Source: Corynebacterium sp. MSK297 | Lineage (GTDB): Bacteria > Actinomycetota > Actinomycetes > Mycobacteriales > Mycobacteriaceae | Assembly: GCF_030232885.1 (NCBI RefSeq) | Contig: NZ_JASPGD010000009.1 | Coordinates: 1-64,000 of the forward strand | Direction: 5' to 3' | Length of the DNA: 64,000 nt | In this document: positions 19,200 through 27,186 of the stretch, piece by piece | Layout of the letters: every line of letters starts with the position of its first letter | Numbering within the stretch: the stretch's first letter is position 1 | Notes under the pieces: generated by a model | Told to the model about the DNA's origin: nothing | Seen by the model: the letters and a program-made list of their open reading frames with translations, nothing else | Database searches by the model: none | Translations under genes and position numbers: made by a program

Positions 19200-20495
19200 G
19201 TGGCTTCTGACAATAATGACAAGGCTGTACTTCACTACCCTGGTGGTGAATACGAACTGCCGATCGTTAAAGCAACCGAGGGAAACTCAGGCCTGGCCCT
19301 GGGCAAGATGCTCGGCGAGACCGGCTATGTAACTTATGATCCAGGCTACGTATCCACCGGTTCTACTGAATCGAAGATCACCTTTATTAATGGTGATGAA
19401 GGAATTCTGCGCCACCGTGGATATGACATCGCGGACTTGGCCAACAACTGTAGCTTCAACGAAGTTGCTTACCTGCTGATCAAGGGTGAGCTGCCAAACA
19501 AGGAACAGCTGGATGCGTGGAATAACGATATCTTGCGCCATACCTTGTTGGATGAAGATTTCAAGGCACAGTTCAACATCTTCCCACGTGATGCTCACCC
19601 AATGGCGGTTTTGGCTTCTTCGGTCAACATTTTGTCGACCTACTACCAGAACGAGCTGAACCCGCTGGATGAAAAGCAGCTGGACAAGGCAACAATCCGC
19701 CTGCTGGCTAAGGTTCCGATGTTGGCTGCGTACGCTTATCGTGCCTCCCAGGGCAAGCCGTATATGTATCCAGATAACTCCTTGGATCCAGCCTCGAACT
19801 TCCTGCGCATGATGTTCGGTTACCCAACTGAGGAATACGAAGTAGACCCAGTCCTGGCCAAGGCTCTGGACAAGCTGCTTATCCTGCACGCTGATCACGA
19901 GCAGAACTGCTCGACTTCCACCGTTCGCATGGTTGGTTCTGCGCAGGCTAATATGTTCGTCTCCATCGCTGGCGGCATCAACGCTTTGTCTGGCCCACTG
20001 CACGGTGGTGCTAACCAGGCAGTTCTGGAGATGTTGGATGACATTCAGAACAACCACGATGGTGATGCGACCGAGTTCATGAACCGCGTGAAGAACAAAG
20101 AAAAAGGCGTTCGCCTGATGGGCTTCGGGCACCGCGTGTACAAGAACTACGATCCACGCGCGGCTATCGTCAAAGAATCCGCTCACGAGATTCTGGAGCA
20201 CCTGGGCGGAGATCCAATGCTGGACTTGGCCATGAAGCTTGAGGAAATCGCTCTGAACGACGATTACTTCGTCGAGCGCAAGCTGTACCCGAACGTAGAC
20301 TTCTACACCGGGCTGATCTACCGCGCCATGGGCTTCCCAACGGATTTCTTCACCGTTTTGTTTGCTATGGGCCGTCTGCCAGGCTGGATTGCACAGTACC
20401 GTGAGCAGTTGACCGAGCAGACCAAGATCAACCGACCACGCCAGATTTATACCGGCGAAGGTCGCCGTGACGTCCCATCGCTGGATCAGCGCTAA
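19200..20495 (+). CDS. gltA: citrate synthase
   Basis: A 431-residue type II citrate synthase that makes citrate from oxaloacetate and acetyl-CoA in the TCA cycle. It is very close to the C. glutamicum enzyme throughout: DPGYVSTGSTESKITFINGD, YRASQGKPYMYPDNSLDPAS, GPLHGGANQAVLEM (catalytic His), MGFGHRVYKNYDPRAA (second His) and PNVDFYTGLIYRAMGFP (catalytic Asp). I chose GTG at 19200 because GAAAGG lies six bases upstream and the protein then begins ASDNNDKAVLHYPGGEYELP like its homologues. A rho-independent terminator follows. Confidence 0.96.
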   Translation: MASDNNDKAVLHYPGGEYELPIVKATEGNSGLALGKMLGETGYVTYDPGYVSTGSTESKITFINGDEGILRHRGYDIADLANNCSFNEVAYLLIKGELPNKEQLDAWNNDILRHTLLDEDFKAQFNIFPRDAHPMAVLASSVNILSTYYQNELNPLDEKQLDKATIRLLAKVPMLAAYAYRASQGKPYMYPDNSLDPASNFLRMMFGYPTEEYEVDPVLAKALDKLLILHADHEQNCSTSTVRMVGSAQANMFVSIAGGINALSGPLHGGANQAVLEMLDDIQNNHDGDATEFMNRVKNKEKGVRLMGFGHRVYKNYDPRAAIVKESAHEILEHLGGDPMLDLAMKLEEIALNDDYFVERKLYPNVDFYTGLIYRAMGFPTDFFTVLFAMGRLPGWIAQYREQLTEQTKINRPRQIYTGEGRRDVPSLDQR

Positions 20496-20549
20496 ACCTT
20501 TCTGCGTGCCGCAGGCGCGTCACTCTTGGCGAAAGCCTGCGTAGCGCCT

Positions 20550-20584
20550 AGGCTGGATCTAGTCACACTAGGTCCAGCCTTTTT
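20550..20584 (+). terminator. rho-independent terminator of gltA
   Basis: AGGCTGGATCTAGT (20550-20563) pairs with ACTAGGTCCAGCCT (20567-20580) with one G-T pair and a 3-nt loop, followed by TTTT. It lies 55 nt after the gltA stop codon. Confidence 0.9.
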
Positions 20585-20699
20585 GGCTGCCGCATTTCAT
20601 CACTGGTGATGAGTGCCAAAGCAAGACGTGGTTTGTTACGACGATCGTTTGACGTCTTTTTGGCAACGTGAAGATATTTCCCAGTTCACAAGGAGAATT

Positions 20700-21074
20700 A
20701 TGGCAATGGAAAAACCCGAGATTGCAGAATTTTCGGGCCCGGCACCGACTGATCTCGCATCTGAAGACATCGTCATCGGAGACGGTGCCGAAGCCGCTGC
20801 CGGTGGAGTAGTGGAAGTCCACTATGTCGGTGTCGACTATGAAACTGGCCAGGAATTCGATTCCTCATGGGACCGCGGCCAAACCATTGAATTTCCGCTG
20901 CAAGGTTTAATCGCTGGCTGGCAAGAAGGTATTCCCGGGATGAAAGTCGGCGGACGTCGGCAGCTGATCATCCCGCCGGACAAAGCATATGGTCCAGCAG
21001 GAGGCGGACACCCACTCTCTGGACGCACGTTGGTCTTCATGATCGACCTTCTCTCGGTCGGTGATGCTCACTAA
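20700..21074 (+). CDS. fkpA: FKBP-type peptidyl-prolyl cis-trans isomerase
   Basis: A 124-residue cytoplasmic FKBP that speeds proline isomerisation during protein folding. The FKBP core is complete: VVEVHYVGVDYETGQEFDSS, WDRGQTIEFPLQGLIAGWQE, GIPGMKVGGRRQLIIPPDKA and GRTLVFMIDLLSV, with the usual aromatic pocket residues. No signal peptide is present. The start at 20700 (MAMEKPEIAEF) follows AAGGAG; the family member next to gltA in C. glutamicum is of similar size. It is a monocistronic gene flanked by terminators at 20550 and 21120. Confidence 0.93.
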   Translation: MAMEKPEIAEFSGPAPTDLASEDIVIGDGAEAAAGGVVEVHYVGVDYETGQEFDSSWDRGQTIEFPLQGLIAGWQEGIPGMKVGGRRQLIIPPDKAYGPAGGGHPLSGRTLVFMIDLLSVGDAH

Positions 21075-21119
21075 GCGTTTCGCTTGGTTATAGCAGGCCC
21101 GTGGCCTGAAAGCGCTCAA

Positions 21120-21160
21120 GGCGCCGCGATCATTTTTATGGCCGTGGCGCCATTTTTGTT
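21120..21160 (+). terminator. rho-independent terminator after the FKBP gene
   Basis: GGCGCCGCGATCAT (21120-21133) pairs with ATGGCCGTGGCGCC (21138-21151) through G-T pairs and one mismatch, followed by ATTTTTGTTTTT. It separates the FKBP gene from the aldo/keto reductase. Confidence 0.8.
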
Positions 21161-21181
21161 TTTGATGGCATCATTGGGGGT

Positions 21182-22033
21182 ATGACTATCCCAACCTTTA
21201 CTCTGAATGATTCCACGACCATGCCGCAGCTTGGTTTGGGAACCTACAAAATGGATTCCGAAGACGTGGGACGAATCGTGCGCACAGCCGTCGAGCTTGG
21301 CTACCGGCACTTCGACACCGCACGTCTCTACAACAATGAAGAAGCTGTTGGGCGTGCATTGAACGACGCGATCAAAGCTGGTGATGTCAAACGCGAAGAA
21401 CTGTATGTCGTCAGCAAGCTGTGGCACGATCAGCACGGTAATAAAGAAGCTAAACAGGGCTTTGCGGAATCGTTGCGCAAACTGGACCTCGGTTATCTTG
21501 ACAACTTCCTGATCCACTGGCCCTACCCACAGGGTGGGAAGTACGTGGAAACCTGGGAATCGCTCTTGGAGATTCGCGAGACCGATGAATTGGTTTCTGC
21601 AGGTGTGGCGAACTTTAATGCTGAACACCTGCAAGCGCTGGTTGATGCCACCAATACTGCGCCAAGCCTCAACCAGATTGAATTGCACCCGGGCTTTCAC
21701 CAGCCAGAGCAGTTGGCTGCTAATGAACAGTTGGGTACACGCGTAGAAGCGTGGTCGCCGCTGGCACGAGGCATTGTGCTGAACAATCCACAACTGGAAG
21801 CGATTGCAGACAACGTCGGGGCGAGCGTAGCCCAGGTCGTTCTGCGCTACCTGTTGGATAAAGGCGTGTCCGTGGTTCCGAAAGCCTCGTCGCGTGAACG
21901 CTTGGAGCAAAACGCTGGTGCGTTAGCTGTGCAGTTGTCCGCGCAAGATACGGAAACGATTGATTCCTTGGCCGGTATGCCAGGCTTTGGCCGTATCTTT
22001 GGCGACCCGGAGGTGTTCCCGCACGAGTCGTAA
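21182..22033 (+). CDS. aldo/keto reductase, 2,5-diketogluconate reductase type
   Basis: A 283-residue NADPH-dependent oxidoreductase with a TIM-barrel fold. The catalytic tetrad is visible: Asp45 and Tyr50 in HFDTARLYNNEEAVGRAL, Lys79 in VVSKLW and His112 in LDNFLIHWPYP. The cofactor-binding C-terminal motif VSVVPKASSRERLEQN is also present. It belongs to the AKR5-like branch that includes the 2,5-diketo-D-gluconate reductases of Corynebacterium, but such enzymes act on many small aldehydes and ketones, so the physiological substrate is unknown. The ATG at 21182 follows GGGGGT. It ends before a strong terminator. Confidence 0.85.
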   Translation: MTIPTFTLNDSTTMPQLGLGTYKMDSEDVGRIVRTAVELGYRHFDTARLYNNEEAVGRALNDAIKAGDVKREELYVVSKLWHDQHGNKEAKQGFAESLRKLDLGYLDNFLIHWPYPQGGKYVETWESLLEIRETDELVSAGVANFNAEHLQALVDATNTAPSLNQIELHPGFHQPEQLAANEQLGTRVEAWSPLARGIVLNNPQLEAIADNVGASVAQVVLRYLLDKGVSVVPKASSRERLEQNAGALAVQLSAQDTETIDSLAGMPGFGRIFGDPEVFPHES

Positions 22034-22080
22034 TCGTTGAAGCAGAGGTAGTCGCTGCAACGCTAGAATTTGCACGGTAT

Positions 22081-22120
22081 TAGCCCGCCCAGGACGTAGT
22101 TCCCGGGCGGGCTAATGTTT
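22081..22120 (+). terminator. rho-independent terminator after the reductase gene
   Basis: A perfect 10-bp stem, TAGCCCGCCC (22081-22090) with GGGCGGGCTA (22105-22114), followed by ATGTTTT. It lies 48 nt after the aldo/keto reductase stop codon. Confidence 0.85.
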
Positions 22121-22211
22121 TAGAGTAAAACTCTTCGATTCGCGTTAAGCTCGATCGCATTTTTGTCAGGGGACTCACATATATTTTTTAGCTTGAGTTG
22201 AGGCTCCAGAT

Positions 22212-22294
22212 GGGGGAGGGGTGGGAACAGGTTTGTGCAGGTCGCAGGATTGGCGGGGGTGATTTCTTTTAGGAAACTTTTCTGTGATAGGGGT
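22212..22294 (+). promoter_or_regulatory. cluster of G-run sites, possible RamA binding region
   Basis: Four G-runs stand within 85 bp upstream of the mctBC-like genes: TGGGGGA (22211-22217), AGGGGT (22217-22222), CGGGGGT (22254-22260) and AGGGGT (22289-22294). RamA of C. glutamicum binds runs of four to six G flanked by A/C and T/C and activates mctC there. The motif match is seen; binding is inferred. Confidence 0.4.
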
Positions 22295-22349
22295 TAAGTT
22301 ATTCCTCAATCTGTAAGCAAGGTAACATGTGTGTCGCAGGAAATTGCCG

Positions 22350-22371
22350 CACTCACGCAATTGTGTGAGTG
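22350..22371. promoter_or_regulatory. 22-bp palindrome upstream of mctB, candidate operator
   Basis: CACTCAC (22350-22356) and GTGAGTG (22365-22371) flank a CAATTG core, so 20 of 22 positions fit a perfect palindrome. An overlapping inverted pair, TGTGA (22364-22368) and TCACA (22377-22381), has a spacer of eight rather than the six of a canonical GlxR (cAMP receptor) site. The palindrome lies 68 bp before the mctB start. Confidence 0.5.
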
Positions 22372-22438
22372 GTGTTTCACAGTGACGTGAACAGGAACGT
22401 GACGTGTAATCGTCGCACCAGAAGTAATAGGAGAGAAA

Positions 22439-22780
22439 ATGGCAGGAGCTCCTTCCAATCAACCCCGGCGTAAAGCTACGTCCGAGGAATTTATTGAGAT
22501 GAGCAAATCAGAAGAATTTGCTGATCTGAAGACCCGTTTTCGGGGGTTTACTTTCCCTGCGATCATCATCGCGCTGTTGTGGTTTTTCGCCTTCCTTGTT
22601 GTCGCTACGTTTTTCCCAGAAGCAATGGCGATTGAAATGGGCGGTGGCTTCAACATTGGCTTAGTACTCGGCATCCTTCAATTTGTTACGACCTTCGTGA
22701 TTACCTGGATGTATGTGAAATTCGCTAATAAAAACCTGGAACCGCGGCAGGCGGCTATCCGCGAGAAAATGGAGGGCTAA
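22439..22780 (+). CDS. mctB: DUF485-family small membrane subunit of the monocarboxylate transporter locus
   Basis: A 113-residue inner-membrane protein with two transmembrane helices: IIIALLWFFAFLVVATFFPE and LVLGILQFVTTFVITWMYVK. The cytoplasmic N terminus contains EEFADLKTRFRGFTFPAIII. The DUF485 family regularly precedes ActP/MctC-type sodium:solute symporters, and the corresponding C. glutamicum gene upstream of mctC is called mctB. Its exact role is unclear, possibly assembly or stability of the carrier. The ATG at 22439 follows AGGAGA. The transporter gene starts three bases after its stop, so the two are translationally coupled. Confidence 0.85.
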   Translation: MAGAPSNQPRRKATSEEFIEMSKSEEFADLKTRFRGFTFPAIIIALLWFFAFLVVATFFPEAMAIEMGGGFNIGLVLGILQFVTTFVITWMYVKFANKNLEPRQAAIREKMEG

Positions 22781-22783
22781 ACT

Positions 22784-24472
22784 ATGTTTACCGCTTCGCT
22801 TGCACAAGCAAGCACGAACGTCTCCACCGTGGCCCAGGCAGCAGCTGACGAAGGCCTTGACGCTGGTAACCCGTTGATCAATATTGCCGTGTTTGCGGCA
22901 TTCATTATTATCACGATGACAATCGTGACCTGCGTTGGTAAAACCACCTCGGAGGCATCGGACTTCTATACCGGTGGTGGACAGTTCTCCGGACGCCAGA
23001 ATGGTCTGGCGATTTCTGGTGACTATCTCTCGGCCGCATCCTTCCTGGGAATTGTTGGTGCCATCGCGTTGCACGGCTACGACGGATTCCTATATTCCAT
23101 TGGATTCTTCGTCGCCTGGCTGTTCGCTTTGCTGCTCGTCGCAGAGCCAATGCGTAACGTCGGTCGGTTTACCATGGCGGACGTGCTCTCGTTCCGCTTG
23201 CGGCAAAAGCCGGTACGCCTGGCAGCCGCTATTGCGACCGTGTTCGTTTCGTTGTTCTACCTGGTCGCACAGATGGCCGGCGCAGGTTCGCTGGTCTCGG
23301 TTCTCCTGGGGCTCGACGACAAGGTGTGGCAGTATGTGACCGTCGGCATCGTTGGTCTGGTCATGACTGCCTACGTGTTGATCGGCGGAATGAAAGGCAC
23401 CACCTATGTGCAGATGATCAAGGCCGTGTTGTTGGTAACCGCCGTTGTCATCATGATCATTCTGACCTTCATTATTGCTGGTGGCGGGTTTACCACCCTG
23501 TTCGACCAGGCAGTGGAAACGCACCGCAACTCCGCGTACCTGGCAGAACGTGCCTATGAGGCAGAAGACATCATGAAGCCTGGCCTGAAATACGGCACGG
23601 ATATCTGGACGCAGCTGGACTTCATTTCTCTGGGCGTTTCCTTGATCTTCGGTGTTGGTGGTCTGCCGCACGTGTTGATGCGCTTCTACACGGTTCCAAC
23701 TGCGGTTGAGGCTCGTCGCTCCGTGACCTGGGCGATCGTTATCATCGGCTCCTTCTACCTGATGACCCTGGTTCTGGGCTACGGTGCGGCTGCATTGGTT
23801 GGTCCGGATGCCATCATGGATGCACCAGGTACCGCTAACGCAGCTGCTCCACTGCTGGCATTGGAGCTGGCAGGACCAATCTTTATGGCCGTGGTTGCTG
23901 CAGTTGCCTTCGCTACCGTGTTGGCCGTGGTCGCGGGGCTGACGATTACCGCCTCCGCGTCCGTGGCACACGATATTTATGACGCTGTGTTGCGTGACGG
24001 CGAAGCTTCGGAAGAAGCCCAGGTGCGCGTTTCGCGCATTACGGTAATCATCATGGGTGTTGCCTCTGTCATCCTGGGTATCTTGGCTATGGAACAAAAC
24101 GTGGCATTCTTGGTCTCGCTGGCTTTCGCTATCGCGGCTTCTGCAAACTTGCCGACGATTTTGTACTCGTTGTATTGGCGTAAGTTCAGCACGAATGGCG
24201 CCGTTGCCTCGATGTATACCGGTTTGATCAGCTCGTTACTGCTGATCTTCTTGTCGCCAGCGGTTTCCGGTACGCCTTCATCCATGGTTCCTGGTGCGGA
24301 CTGGGCAATTTTCCCATTGACCTCGCCGGGTCTGGTCTCCATTCCGTTGGCCTTCCTCGCCGGTTACCTGGGCACCGTATGGTCCAAGCCGGACAACCTG
24401 GATCACTTGGCAGCCGAAATGGAAGTTCGTTCGATGACCGGTGTTGGCGTTGAAGCACCAGTTGATCACTAA
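22784..24472 (+). CDS. mctC: monocarboxylate (acetate/propionate/pyruvate) symporter
   Basis: A 562-residue sodium:solute symporter-family carrier with about 13 membrane helices. Family signatures: SDFYTGGGQFSGRQNGLAIS, GDYLSAASFLGIVGAIALHG, SFRLRQKPVRLAAAIATVFV, VGGLPHVLMRFYTVPTAVEA and the C-terminal TILYSLYWRKFSTNGAVASM. It matches the ActP/MctC type; C. glutamicum MctC takes up acetate, propionate and pyruvate. Its position between the gltA area and the prp genes fits use of propionate and acetate. It is co-transcribed with the DUF485 gene and ends at a strong terminator. Confidence 0.92.
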   Translation: MFTASLAQASTNVSTVAQAAADEGLDAGNPLINIAVFAAFIIITMTIVTCVGKTTSEASDFYTGGGQFSGRQNGLAISGDYLSAASFLGIVGAIALHGYDGFLYSIGFFVAWLFALLLVAEPMRNVGRFTMADVLSFRLRQKPVRLAAAIATVFVSLFYLVAQMAGAGSLVSVLLGLDDKVWQYVTVGIVGLVMTAYVLIGGMKGTTYVQMIKAVLLVTAVVIMIILTFIIAGGGFTTLFDQAVETHRNSAYLAERAYEAEDIMKPGLKYGTDIWTQLDFISLGVSLIFGVGGLPHVLMRFYTVPTAVEARRSVTWAIVIIGSFYLMTLVLGYGAAALVGPDAIMDAPGTANAAAPLLALELAGPIFMAVVAAVAFATVLAVVAGLTITASASVAHDIYDAVLRDGEASEEAQVRVSRITVIIMGVASVILGILAMEQNVAFLVSLAFAIAASANLPTILYSLYWRKFSTNGAVASMYTGLISSLLLIFLSPAVSGTPSSMVPGADWAIFPLTSPGLVSIPLAFLAGYLGTVWSKPDNLDHLAAEMEVRSMTGVGVEAPVDH

Positions 24473-24564
24473 GTAGGTGATCGGCAAGCAGAAAGCTGCG
24501 GTTGAGCGCCCGAGCCGGTAAGCAAAACTGGTTGCCACAATGGCTTGCTCATAGCCATCTGTTT

Positions 24565-24609
24565 CGCGAATCCCTTAGCGTAGATCTGCGCTAAGGGATT
24601 CGCGCTTTT
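24565..24609 (+). terminator. rho-independent terminator of mctBC
   Basis: A perfect 16-bp stem, CGCGAATCCCTTAGCG (24565-24580) with CGCTAAGGGATTCGCG (24589-24604), followed by CTTTTG. It lies about 90 nt after the mctC stop and 16 nt before the next start codon. Confidence 0.92.
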
Positions 24610-24624
24610 GTAGGATATGTATTT

Positions 24625-25560
24625 GTGACGCGTTCAAATAGTTCAAAGAGGCCACGCCAGACTTCGACCAGCCCACTGTTATCGGGTGTCAAGGGCTTGA
24701 GTTGGCTCTGCTTGGTTGTTGCCGTGGTGGTTTTTATTGTGGCCGCAACCACGGGTACACACAGCGGCACCAGCGCCTCACATCTTGCGATTAGCCCCAA
24801 CGGACAACTTTCGGATTCACGCGCCATCGATGCTACCTCGCAAGCAAATTCCGCAGCTCAAAATTCGGAATCTTCGTCTGCACAGCGTAATTCCCGTGAC
24901 TCACGTGGTAGTTCCGAGCTGACCGCAGACAGCAATATCTTGCGGCCAACAAAGATTGATTTTGTGGAAAATCAGCAGGGGAGCCAATTCACTCTGTATC
25001 GCTTCTCGGATAATTCGAAGTTGGGTAGCACTAGCGACCGTATGGCGCGCCCTGCGCTGTCACTTGCGAAGCTGTTTATCGCCGAATATGTCCTGGACAA
25101 CGGTACCGCTGCCGAAAAAGAGCTTGTTGATGCGATGATCACAGAATCTAGCGATGCCGCCGCTGATCAACTGTGGGCACTTTATCCAGAAGCAATCGAT
25201 GAAGTAGCAGAAGATTACCGGCTGTTTTCTACCCGCGCCGGTGATCGATGGGGATTTTCGGTGACCTCCACGTATGACGTCGTGAGTTTTATTGCGCAAT
25301 TAAAGGATGAAGACCCGAAGCATCCGCTGTTAGAGATGATGAAACGCACGGTTCCCGTTGCTGCGGATGGTTATGAGCAGGATTTCGGCACCGCGAAGCT
25401 ACCAGGCGTGCAGGGCTCAAAGTGGGGCTGGTCGGATGATCGGACTTTGCACTCTTCGGTATCGTTCGGAAAAGATTTTGTCGCAGCCGCAGCCATCACT
25501 GGCAGTGCCGATGATCTGTCCGAAATCGCCGAGAAGCAGTTTATTTCGTATTTGAAATAA
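24625..25560 (+). CDS. membrane-anchored serine hydrolase-like protein (beta-lactamase/PBP fold)
   Basis: A 311-residue protein with a cytoplasmic tail of about 24 residues, one hydrophobic helix (LCLVVAVVVFIVAATTGTHS) and a Ser-rich linker to about residue 110. The extracellular domain holds an SxxK motif (Ser146-Leu-Ala-Lys149, in RPALSLAKLFIAEYVLDNG) and a following ESSDAAADQLW segment (about residue 173) that matches the second motif of class A beta-lactamase-like folds (S-x-N/D). WSDDRTLHSSVSFGKDFVAA looks like the third strand, but a KTG motif is not obvious. I infer a serine hydrolase or degenerate homologue acting at the cell wall. Start is GTG with a weak ribosome binding site. Confidence 0.6.
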   Translation: MTRSNSSKRPRQTSTSPLLSGVKGLSWLCLVVAVVVFIVAATTGTHSGTSASHLAISPNGQLSDSRAIDATSQANSAAQNSESSSAQRNSRDSRGSSELTADSNILRPTKIDFVENQQGSQFTLYRFSDNSKLGSTSDRMARPALSLAKLFIAEYVLDNGTAAEKELVDAMITESSDAAADQLWALYPEAIDEVAEDYRLFSTRAGDRWGFSVTSTYDVVSFIAQLKDEDPKHPLLEMMKRTVPVAADGYEQDFGTAKLPGVQGSKWGWSDDRTLHSSVSFGKDFVAAAAITGSADDLSEIAEKQFISYLK

Positions 25561-25611
25561 CGCTGTTCACCCCTGGCTGCTGTCGATCCGGACGGATTCA
25601 TTGCGGGCTAA

Positions 25612-25644
25612 ATGATGTTAGGATAAATTTGTAATCCACATCAT
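25612..25644. promoter_or_regulatory. inverted repeat upstream of prpD, candidate operator
   Basis: Nested inverted repeats: ATGATGT (25612-25618) with ACATCAT (25638-25644), and inside them GGAT (25621-25624) with ATCC (25634-25637) around an AT-rich centre. They lie 30 bp before the prpD start, overlapping an AT-rich stretch (TAGGATAAAT) that could be a -10 region. A propionate-responsive regulator (PrpR in C. glutamicum) or RamB is a plausible ligand, by inference. Confidence 0.45.
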
Positions 25645-25674
25645 ATTTAGACCCGAAAGGATTCGCGTCACATC

Positions 25675-27186
25675 ATGATCGAACACGAAGTGCGAACTAG
25701 GCCTTCTGCAGAAGACTTCCCGTATGAGGAGCACTTGGCGCACAAGATCGCCACGGTTGCAGCTGATCCAGTAGAGGTTCCGGCCGACACCGCTGAGATG
25801 ATCAAGAACAGGCTGATCGATAACGCATCGGTCGCGATGGCTTCACTAGTTCGTCGTCCTGTTACCTCGGCGCGCACCATGGCCACCGCGCACCCGGTCA
25901 GCGATGGGGGAGCGACAGTGTTCGGTGTGGACGGCACCTACTCTGCAGAGTGGGCTGCTCTAGCTAACGGCACCGCGGTGCGTGAGCTGGACTTCCACGA
26001 CACTTTCTTGGCTGCGGAATACTCGCATCCAGGCGATAATATTCCACCGATTTTGGCTGTCGCCCAGCACAAGGGGCTCGACGGCAAAGCCTTGATCCGC
26101 GGTATCGCTACCGGATATGAAATCCAGGTCAACCTGGTCAAGGGCATCTGCTTGCACGAGTTCAAGATCGACCACGTTGCACATCTCGGGCCTTCTGTAG
26201 CCGCAGGCATCGGAACCATGCTGAACCTGGACGTCGACACTATTTACCAGGCTATTGGCCAGGCGCTACACACCACCACGGCCACCCGCCAGTCTCGCAA
26301 GGGCTTGATCTCGTCCTGGAAAGCCTATGCCCCAGCATTTGCCGGCAAGATGGCAATCGAAGCTGTCGACCGTACTATGCGTGGGGAGGGTGCACCGGCG
26401 CCGATCTGGGAAGGCGAAGACGGATTTATCGCCTGGATGTTGCATTCTCCAGACAAGACTTATACGGTTCCGCTGCCGGATAAGGGCGAAGAAAAGCGTG
26501 CAATCCTGGAAACCTATACCAAGGAGCACTCCGCGGAATATCAATCGCAGGCACCGATTGACCTGGCCCGTCGGATGAAAAAGACCTTGGAAGACAAGGG
26601 CCTGGATATCGCCGATATCGAATCTATCGTGCTGCACACCTCGCACCACACCCACTATGTCATTGGTACCGGTGCCAACGATCCACAGAAAATGGATCCG
26701 CATGCGTCTCGCGAGACCTTGGATCACTCGATCATGTACATCTTCGCGGTAGCACTGCAGGACGGCGACTGGCATCACATCGACAGCTACGCACCTGAGC
26801 GTGCGCAGCGGGAGGACACCGTCGAGCTGTGGCACAAGGTCTCGACCGTGGAGGACCCAGCGTGGACGAAGCGTTACCATTCGACTGACCCGAACGAAAA
26901 AGCGTTTGGTGCCAAAGCTGTCATTACTTTTCACGACGGCACGGTTGTGGAAGATGAAATGGCTGTCGCCGATGCCCACCCACTTGGCGCCCGTCCATTT
27001 GAGCGGGAGAACTACCGCACGAAGTTCCGCACCCTAGCAAAAGGAATCGTTTCTGAAGAAGAACAAGAACGTTTCCTGGCCGCCGTCGACAACCTAGAAA
27101 ACCTCACCGATCTGCGGGAGCTGAATATTCAGGTTTCTGATGACGTGCTGGCTCAGGCGCCACAGACTCCGAAGGGGATTTTCTAA
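25675..27186 (+). CDS. prpD: 2-methylcitrate dehydratase
   Basis: A 503-residue MmgE/PrpD-family enzyme of the 2-methylcitrate cycle that dehydrates 2-methylcitrate to 2-methylaconitate during propionate breakdown. It matches the corynebacterial PrpD2 protein closely: [77 protein letters not shown] and [12 protein letters not shown]. It starts at ATG 25675; the best ribosome binding site (GAAAGGA) is somewhat distant. Its TAA stop overlaps the prpB start codon by one base, so the genes are an operon, prpD-prpB-prpC. Confidence 0.95.
   Translation: MIEHEVRTRPSAEDFPYEEHLAHKIATVAADPVEVPADTAEMIKNRLIDNASVAMASLVRRPVTSARTMATAHPVSDGGATVFGVDGTYSAEWAALANGTAVRELDFHDTFLAAEYSHPGDNIPPILAVAQHKGLDGKALIRGIATGYEIQVNLVKGICLHEFKIDHVAHLGPSVAAGIGTMLNLDVDTIYQAIGQALHTTTATRQSRKGLISSWKAYAPAFAGKMAIEAVDRTMRGEGAPAPIWEGEDGFIAWMLHSPDKTYTVPLPDKGEEKRAILETYTKEHSAEYQSQAPIDLARRMKKTLEDKGLDIADIESIVLHTSHHTHYVIGTGANDPQKMDPHASRETLDHSIMYIFAVALQDGDWHHIDSYAPERAQREDTVELWHKVSTVEDPAWTKRYHSTDPNEKAFGAKAVITFHDGTVVEDEMAVADAHPLGARPFERENYRTKFRTLAKGIVSEEEQERFLAAVDNLENLTDLRELNIQVSDDVLAQAPQTPKGIF

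Noticed and set aside
19287-20201. Long minus-strand open frame opposite gltA
   Set aside because: The plus strand encodes citrate synthase with all catalytic motifs; no start signal or family match on the minus strand.
22364-22381. Canonical GlxR (cAMP receptor) site upstream of mctB
   Set aside because: The TGTGA and TCACA halves are eight, not six, bases apart.
23090-24097. Long minus-strand open frame opposite mctC, rich in His/Gln/Asn
   Set aside because: Composition is what results from reading a hydrophobic transporter gene backwards; no start signal.
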